From: an uncultured Clostridium sp.
GTDB lineage: Bacteria > Bacillota > Clostridia > TANB77 > CAG-508
NCBI GenBank assembly: GCA_900555615.1
Contig: USMB01000022.1
Location: forward strand, 1-27,228
DNA: 27,228 nt
Direction of reading: 5' to 3'
In this document: positions 22,491 through 27,228 of the stretch, piece after piece
Position numbering within the stretch: position 1 is the first letter of the stretch
How the letters are laid out: each line of letters starts with the position of its first letter
Notes under the pieces: model-generated
Database searches by the model: none
Seen by the model: only the letters and a program-made list of their open reading frames with translations
Told to the model about the DNA's origin: nothing
Program-made: the position numbers and the translations under genes

Positions 22491-22520
22491 ATTATACTCT
22501 GATTCACTCACTTTTGTCAA
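22491..22520 (-). promoter_or_regulatory. Promoter of the twin-hairpin RNA
   Basis: A perfect TTGACA (22515-22520) and a perfect TATAAT (22491-22496) are 18 bp apart on the minus strand. Confidence 0.8.
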
Positions 22521-22608
22521 TGAATTTTATAACTTTTAATATAATAATTATATCAGTAGTTTATGATTTTCTTTATTTTTTATTCTATTATTTCAAACAG
22601 TTTTGTTC

Positions 22609-22943
22609 TTATACAACTTTCTCTATCCAATTCAAAACATCTTGATAAACAGTTTTATTATCTACTTCATTCAAAATCTCATGACTCATATTCTCATATA
22701 ATTTACTTGTCATATTTGTATATCCAAGATTTTTCAAAAAAGTTTGAGCCTTTTCCCAATCTTTTTTTGAGGCTATTACTGGGTCATCACTTCCTGCTAT
22801 AAAATGAATTGGAAGTTTTAAATTATGTTTTTCATATTCTGCTTTTGCATCATAAAAATATCCAATATCTTCTTCATTTTTTAAGCTTGCACCATGTTTA
22901 AACCATCATATTCTGATGTTATATTTATTTTTTCTTCTTTCAT
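22609..22943 (-). pseudogene. Alpha/beta hydrolase (lysophospholipase-like) with internal deletion
   Basis: The 5' end is intact: GGAGG, an ATG at 22943 and a start MKEEKINITSEYDGLN like that of serine-aminopeptidase/lysophospholipase-type hydrolases. After about 15 codons the frame changes. The rest (from about 22895) is the C-terminal third of the same kind of protein: KHGASLKNEEDIGYFYDAK, then LPIHFIAGSDDPV with the catalytic Asp region, then NMSHEILNE with the catalytic His, ending WIEKVV. The middle, including the GxSxG nucleophile, is missing, roughly 150-170 residues. The two frames do not join, so no active enzyme can be made. It follows the anti-sigma gene on the same strand. Confidence 0.8.
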
Positions 22944-22972
22944 CTCTTTCCTCCATTATTATTATATATGTT

Positions 22973-23872
22973 TTAAATATTTTCAATAATTTCATACTGA
23001 GTTATATCTGGCTCTATAAAATCTTTATCTGTTACATTGTTAAATTTATATACACAATTGCTTTCTTGATTATCTGGTTCATTGTTTGTTCCTGCTAATG
23101 CACTTCCTATCATTAAACCTGTTTCTTTGTCTATAACCATACCATTTATATAGAAATTATATGGACTCTTATAGTTGAATATATAATAACAATTTTTCTC
23201 ATTATATTTCTCGTTTTTTATGACTGCAAATTTAGAATAATATATTGTTTTTAAAAGATTATTTTCATTTTCGTACCATCCTGGTTGTGAAAATTCTTCT
23301 ACCATTCCCATCTTTTGATTAGTAATTGCTTTCTTTCCATTTTCACTATTGCTATATATATTTACTAAATAATATTGAGTTCCATAACTGTCTTTTTCAG
23401 CTTTCTTTCCTATTGTTATTGTTTCTGAAAGTTTGCCATCTATATATTGTGTTGTAATTACTTTTCTTTTATCTCCTAGTACAAATACTTCTTCTTTTTT
23501 ATAACTTTCAATTCCATATTCATAAGATGTAATATGATAATTTTCTCTATTTATTGTCTCGTTTGCTTTTTTTGACATTTGTTTTACTATGATAGTATTT
23601 CTTGCCACAAATACTGCCCACAAGGCAATTATTATTGATATTATCGTTTTTAAAATTGTTAGTTTATTTTTATATTTTTTAAAATATTTTACTTTTTTTC
23701 TATCGTCATCTTGTTCTTTATATTCAATATTACTTTTCATATTTTTTAGAACTTTTTGACATTCTTTACATTCTTTTAAATGCTCTTCTATGTATTGATT
23801 AGTTTCTTCATTTGTTAATTTGTCAACATAGCTTGGCAATAAATCTTGTACTATTTTACATTCCTTTTTCAT
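22973..23872 (-). CDS. Anti-sigma factor with N-terminal zinc-finger domain
   Basis: This 299-residue protein starts with a zf-HC2-type anti-sigma domain: Cys near residue 5, then EEHLKECKECQKVL giving HxxxCxxC (about 32-39). One membrane helix follows (about 75-95, TIISIIIALWAVFVA). The remaining 200 residues are an extracytoplasmic domain of beta character without a recognised motif. This is the normal layout of a membrane-bound anti-sigma factor that holds an ECF sigma until an envelope signal acts. I chose the ATG at 23872, 9 nt after GGAGG, over the one at 23878, only 3 nt from it. It overlaps the sigma gene by 17 bp, so the pair is translationally coupled. Confidence 0.85.
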   Translation of the reverse strand: MKKECKIVQDLLPSYVDKLTNEETNQYIEEHLKECKECQKVLKNMKSNIEYKEQDDDRKKVKYFKKYKNKLTILKTIISIIIALWAVFVARNTIIVKQMSKKANETINRENYHITSYEYGIESYKKEEVFVLGDKRKVITTQYIDGKLSETITIGKKAEKDSYGTQYYLVNIYSNSENGKKAITNQKMGMVEEFSQPGWYENENNLLKTIYYSKFAVIKNEKYNEKNCYYIFNYKSPYNFYINGMVIDKETGLMIGSALAGTNNEPDNQESNCVYKFNNVTDKDFIEPDITQYEIIENI

Positions 23873-24347
23873 TTCCATCTACCTCCTTTAATTTGCTTTT
23901 TCCTCTATAGAATGTTACTCTGGCCCAGTTTTCTGTTTTCCCCAATATTTCTCCTATTTCTTTAAAACTTAATTCTCCTGTTATTCTTAGATACATTACT
24001 TCTCTTGTTTTTTCATCTAAATTTTGCATCTTTTTGTATAATAAAACTTTTTCTTCACCTGCAATAAATTGTTCTTCTAAATTCTGCGGATCTTCTATAT
24101 CAAATGTTTCATCTGTATCAACTATCCTTTTGTTTTTTCTACATTGGTTATACCATAAATGTTTTGCAATCTGACATAGCCATACAGAAATTTTGCACTT
24201 TCCGTTATATGTATCAATCTTTTTTACTGCTCTGTAAAAAGTTTCTTGTGTTAATTCTTCAGAAATATCACTATTGTGAGTTAAACAGAATAAATACTTA
24301 TATACTGTTTCAAAACATTCTTCATATATTTCATCCATATTCTGCAT
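23856..24347 (-). CDS. ECF-family RNA polymerase sigma factor
   Basis: This 163-residue group IV sigma factor has region 2 (YKYLFCLTHNSDISEELTQETFYRAVKKI, then ISVWLCQIAKHLWYNQCRK) and region 4 with the helix-turn-helix LSFKEIGEILGKTENWARVTFYRGKSKLKE. Regions 1 and 3 are absent, as in all ECF sigmas. The ATG at 24347 is 9 nt after GGAAG; two earlier in-frame ATG/TTG starts are too close to or before that site. It is coupled to the zinc-finger anti-sigma gene. A TTGTAACG block on the minus strand (24391-24399) upstream could be the -35 of an autoregulated promoter. The inducing signal is unknown, probably envelope stress. Confidence 0.92.
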   Translation of the reverse strand: MQNMDEIYEECFETVYKYLFCLTHNSDISEELTQETFYRAVKKIDTYNGKCKISVWLCQIAKHLWYNQCRKNKRIVDTDETFDIEDPQNLEEQFIAGEEKVLLYKKMQNLDEKTREVMYLRITGELSFKEIGEILGKTENWARVTFYRGKSKLKEVDGNEKGM

Positions 24348-24415
24348 AACTTTCATCTTCCTTTGCTTATATAACACTTAACTTTTAATTTCGTTACAAC
24401 TTTTTTATATTATAT

Positions 24416-24450
24416 CAAAAAATAACAGATAATATTAATTATCTGCTATT
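24416..24450 (-). terminator. Terminator overlapping the DUF2974 stop codon
   Basis: On the minus strand AATAGCAGATAAT pairs with ATTATCTGTTATT (13 pairs with one G-U, 4-nt loop) and runs into TTTTGA. The stop codon lies at the loop. Confidence 0.85.
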
Positions 24451-25535
24451 TTAGGAAGTTCTTCAAATATATTATTTTTTGCAACTTTTAATAGTTCATT
24501 TACTGTTTGCCAAACCATTTCTTTTGTGTCACTGTCTATATTTTTATATGTACCTAAAATTGTTTTGGCATTTGCAAACCAATTTGCTTTTAGTTCTTTC
24601 ATTGTTTGAGCTTCTGTTGTATTTAATATTTCGAATACCGCATCTATAACTTGTTCTCTTTTTTCTGGTTCAACATTTTCTAACCAATCTTTTATTGTTT
24701 TATCAATAAATTCACTTTCGTTAGTAAGCTTTTTCAAGGTTATAAACTCTTTTCCCAACACTTGCCAACTATATAAATCATGTTGCATTATTCCTCTTTG
24801 AACGCTTTCTACTATTGTATATTTTTCCTTGTGGTTCATTAACCTTCCTATTATTGAGGATTGTGGAATATATGTGTGAACTCTAGGAAGAATTTCTTGA
24901 TATTCAGGTGTTTCTATTACATCTTCACAAAATCCTGGTCCATCATTATTATAAACATTTATTATTCTGTCTTTTACATCTTTACTTGCAAATGTTGCAG
25001 CATAAACTGCTATATTTCCACCTTTTGAATGTCCTCCAATTATTATTTTAGAACTTGGATATTCTTTTGCTATTTCTTCTAAATATTGTTTTGCTGATAT
25101 TTGTGATGCAATATGACTTTTAAAGCTCATATTAAAATCTTCTTTCCAGCCAACTATTGTATTGTCTGTTCCTCTATATGACACATAAATTGTGCCATCT
25201 GGCATAAGTACAGTTATTGCTGAAAATTGTTTTTCTTGTTCTGCATCAATTTTGTTTATATATTTGGTTGCTAACATTCCTCCAAATCTTTTGGAATTCC
25301 CCATCAAAGGAAATAGTTCAACATCATCTTTCCATAATATTGGAAGTTTTGTTACATCTTGATTACTAAATCTCCTGCTTAATTCTTTTATTGTTGCTAT
25401 TTCATTTTCTCTTATTATTTTATCAAATGGAAAATAAGAAAATCTAGCTAATATCAAATTGTCTATTTCATTAAATTCTGATTGTTCTAGTGTTAAATCT
25501 CCTCTCCATCTAACATAATCACATACATTTGCCAT
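24435..25535 (-). CDS. DUF2974 (Mbeg1-like) alpha/beta hydrolase
   Basis: This 366-residue protein has the DUF2974 layout: N-terminal ANVCDYVRWRGDLTLEQSEFNEIDNLIL, then YVSYRGTDNTIVGWKEDF (about 117-134, oxyanion-side region), then IIIGGHSKGGNIAVYAA with the GxSxG nucleophile Ser170, then VYNNDGPGF. This is the lipase-class-3-like fold. Its enzymatic target is not established, though lipid or acyl esters are likely. I chose the ATG at 25535 because the GTG at 25544 lies inside the ribosome site GAGGTGAAT. It is read after dgkA with a 22-bp gap, so the two probably form a lipid-related operon. No signal peptide is seen, so it acts in the cytoplasm. Confidence 0.85.
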   Translation of the reverse strand: MANVCDYVRWRGDLTLEQSEFNEIDNLILARFSYFPFDKIIRENEIATIKELSRRFSNQDVTKLPILWKDDVELFPLMGNSKRFGGMLATKYINKIDAEQEKQFSAITVLMPDGTIYVSYRGTDNTIVGWKEDFNMSFKSHIASQISAKQYLEEIAKEYPSSKIIIGGHSKGGNIAVYAATFASKDVKDRIINVYNNDGPGFCEDVIETPEYQEILPRVHTYIPQSSIIGRLMNHKEKYTIVESVQRGIMQHDLYSWQVLGKEFITLKKLTNESEFIDKTIKDWLENVEPEKREQVIDAVFEILNTTEAQTMKELKANWFANAKTILGTYKNIDSDTKEMVWQTVNELLKVAKNNIFEELPKIADN

Positions 25536-25557
25536 TTTATTCACCTCATTTTTTATT

Positions 25558-25926
25558 TTATAATAAAGCTATAATTTTTGGACCAAATATCATGAATCCT
25601 ATAATTGCTGAAGCTATTGCAAAAACTAGAACTGCTCCTGCTGCAGCATCTTTTGCAAATTTTGCTTTTGGATTTATGTCTGGCATTGCTATATCTACAA
25701 CAGTTTCGATTGCACTATTAAGCATTTCTCCTCCAATTACTAATCCAAATAATATAATACATATTATCCATTCAATTTTACTGATTTTTAATACTATTCC
25801 TGCTATTATTACTAATATCATTATTGTTACATGTATCTTTAGGTTTCTTTCTGTTTTTAATGCTGAAAACATTCCTTGAAAAGCATATTTAAAACTGCTT
25901 ATTACATTTTTACTTTTATTGACCAT
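25558..25926 (-). CDS. dgkA: DgkA-family lipid kinase (diacylglycerol/undecaprenol kinase)
   Basis: This 122-residue integral membrane kinase has three helices and the family motif GEMLNSAIETVVD (about 66-78), in which the glutamates bind Mg-ATP. SFKYAFQGMFSALKTERNLKIH at the N-terminus is the usual amphipathic start. Gram-positive members mainly phosphorylate undecaprenol, recycling the lipid carrier for cell-wall synthesis. GGAGAAA precedes the ATG. A promoter (25962-25990) lies upstream and the DUF2974 gene is downstream. The usual ybeY/era/cdd neighbours are not here. Confidence 0.92.
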   Translation of the reverse strand: MVNKSKNVISSFKYAFQGMFSALKTERNLKIHVTIMILVIIAGIVLKISKIEWIICIILFGLVIGGEMLNSAIETVVDIAMPDINPKAKFAKDAAAGAVLVFAIASAIIGFMIFGPKIIALL

Positions 25927-25961
25927 TTTTATTTTTCTCCAATACTATTTTATTCTTTCTT

Positions 25962-25990
25962 ACTATAACACACTGTAAAATAATTTTCAA
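25962..25990 (-). promoter_or_regulatory. Promoter of dgkA-DUF2974
   Basis: TTGAAA (25985-25990) and TATAGT (25962-25967) are 17 bp apart on the minus strand. Confidence 0.6.
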
Positions 25991-26002
25991 CTATAAAATA
26001 AA

Positions 26003-26024
26003 CAACTACCTTTATTGGTAGTTG
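26003..26024 (-). terminator. Terminator after the MATE-kinase gene
   Basis: CAACTACC pairs with GGTAGTTG (8 bp, 6-nt loop). On the minus strand it is followed by TTTATTTT. Confidence 0.75.
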
Positions 26025-26039
26025 CTAAATTTCAATTTT

Positions 26040-27228
26040 CTATGCTTTTATAAGATTTTTATTTACTATATCACAAATCAAATTAACAGCATTATCAATT
26101 CCAATTGCATCACTATTAATACAAACATCATAATTTGATGGTTCTTTCCAATCTTTTTCTGTATAATATTTATAATGATTTGCTCTTAATTTATTTATTC
26201 TAGTAATTTCTTTTTCAGCATTTTCTTTGCTCATATGATAAAATTCAATTGCTCTTTTTATCTTATTTTCCATTGAGCTATTTATAAATACTTTTACAAC
26301 ATTTTCTTTATCTTTTAAAATGTAATCTGCACATCTTCCAACTATTATACAAGATTCTTGACTAGCAACTTTCTTTATAAATTCAGATTCTTTAATAAAT
26401 AATTCATCTGCATTATTCAATCCTGAATAATATCCATTATTGAATACATCTAATACATTTCTTTTTTGCTCATTTTCTCTGATATATTCTTCTGATAAAC
26501 CTGTATCTTCTGCCATTTTTTCTATAAACTCTTTGTCATATAATTTGATTCCAAGTTTTTCTGCAACAAGTTTTCCTATATATCTTCCGCCAGATCCATA
26601 TTCTCTTGCAATTGTAATAACAATTGGTGTATTTGTATTTTTTTCTTCAATTGTTTTAATATTTGCTGGCTTTTCTACTTCTGCACTATTTTCTTTTAAG
26701 CTTCTTGTTTCTTTTACTAATAAAATAACTGCTAATATAAATGCTAATCCATCAGCAACTGGTCCTGCACTTAATACTCCTATTATTCCATATGCATGAC
26801 TTAATATTATCATTGCTGGAATTAATATAACAATTTGTCTTGAAAGTGATAATATTGCACTCTTTGTACTTTTTCCAATTGCTTGGAAGAAGATTCCTGA
26901 TGGTATTTGAACACCATTAAATATGCAAAGTAGTAAATATGTTCTAAATGCTAAACATGCAAATTCCATATAATTTTCATCACCACTACCAAATATTAAG
27001 ATTAATTTATCTGGTATAGTTTGGAATAATATAAATGCTATTGTACTTATAATAACACTTGAACCTAATACAATTTTTAATGTTTTCTTTACTCTATCAT
27101 ATTTTCTAGCGCCATAATTGTATCCTAATATTGGTTGACTTCCTGCTGCAATTCCTATTATTATGCTATTTAGTATTTGATTTATTTTCATTACAATTCC
27201 TAATACTGTAATAGGAATTTCTGCTCCA
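26040..27228 (-). CDS. MATE transporter fused to a cytidylate-kinase-like domain (5' end outside window)
   Basis: The frame is open to the window edge, so the N-terminus is missing; 395 residues are visible. The first 190 or so are the C-terminal half of a MATE-family efflux transporter, with the landmark GIAAGSQPILGYNYGARKYDRVKKT followed by hydrophobic helices. A charged linker of about 25 residues (SLKENSAEVEKPANIKTIEE) leads into a cytidylate-kinase-like domain (PF13189 type): IVITIAREYGSGGRYIGKLVAEKLGIKLYDKEFI with its P-loop, then CIIVGRCADYILKDK and a Lys/Arg lid region. No stop or ribosome site lies between the parts, so it is one polypeptide. The kinase part would lie on the cytoplasmic side. 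What the pairing does is unknown. Confidence 0.85.
   Translation of the reverse strand, partial: GAEIPITVLGIVMKINQILNSIIIGIAAGSQPILGYNYGARKYDRVKKTLKIVLGSSVIISTIAFILFQTIPDKLILIFGSGDENYMEFACLAFRTYLLLCIFNGVQIPSGIFFQAIGKSTKSAILSLSRQIVILIPAMIILSHAYGIIGVLSAGPVADGLAFILAVILLVKETRSLKENSAEVEKPANIKTIEEKNTNTPIVITIAREYGSGGRYIGKLVAEKLGIKLYDKEFIEKMAEDTGLSEEYIRENEQKRNVLDVFNNGYYSGLNNADELFIKESEFIKKVASQESCIIVGRCADYILKDKENVVKVFINSSMENKIKRAIEFYHMSKENAEKEITRINKLRANHYKYYTEKDWKEPSNYDVCINSDAIGIDNAVNLICDIVNKNLIKA

Overview
The window is very AT-rich DNA from a Gram-positive, endospore-forming Firmicute, most likely a Clostridia-type anaerobe. The support is the low-GC codon use, strong AGGAGG-type ribosome binding sites, sigma-A promoters of the TTGACA/TATAAT form, and a set of sporulation-lineage genes: yabG next to veg, spoIIP, a gerW/ytfJ homologue beside a ytfI-like DUF2953 gene, and whiA. 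UGA is used as a stop codon (for example hemW), so the code is standard. No tRNA, rRNA, insertion sequence or CRISPR array was recognised. Most of the window is ordinary chromosomal core, largely coded on the minus strand.

Layout by position. (1) 91-4725: a minus-strand envelope operon read DUF308/HdeD-like membrane protein, MMPL/RND-family transporter, exported heptad-repeat protein. It is preceded by a promoter carrying two 9-bp direct repeats one helical turn apart. (2) 4803-6321: a doubtful 34-codon ORF, a small XRE-family regulator and an orphan 2,4-diaminopentanoate-dehydrogenase-like oxidoreductase. (3) 6481-9314: operon prmC-whiA-hemW. (4) 9379-10661: veg and yabG. (5) 10814-12161, plus strand: DUF4364 protein, endonuclease III and a 42-residue cysteine-rich peptide. 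(6) 12176-16390, minus strand: recX-scpA-DUF2953-gerW, then an MBL-fold hydrolase, then spoIIP. (7) 16530-18214: an exported Gly/Asn/Thr-rich protein, a 19-bp perfect inverted repeat, smpB, a DUF1540 peptide on the minus strand, and an unknown 94-residue protein. (8) 18211-22179: recN and uvrB, with a promoter- and terminator-bounded non-coding RNA candidate between them. (9) 22229-22943: a tiny ORF, a second non-coding RNA candidate built from two nearly identical hairpin units, and a deletion-damaged alpha/beta hydrolase. (10) 22973-24347: an ECF sigma factor with its zinc-finger anti-sigma factor. (11) 24435-27228: a DUF2974 lipase-like protein, a DgkA-type lipid kinase, and the 3' part of a gene fusing a MATE transporter to a cytidylate-kinase-like domain.

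Functionally the window joins DNA maintenance (uvrB, recN, recX, nth, scpA), translation quality control (smpB, prmC), sporulation (yabG, spoIIP, gerW, probably the 94-residue protein) and envelope work (MMPL operon, dgkA, ECF sigma pair). The least explained items are the two non-coding RNA candidates (about 19950-20156 and 22330-22484), the paired-repeat promoter at 4750-4783, the inverted repeat at 17009-17064 and the MATE-kinase fusion.
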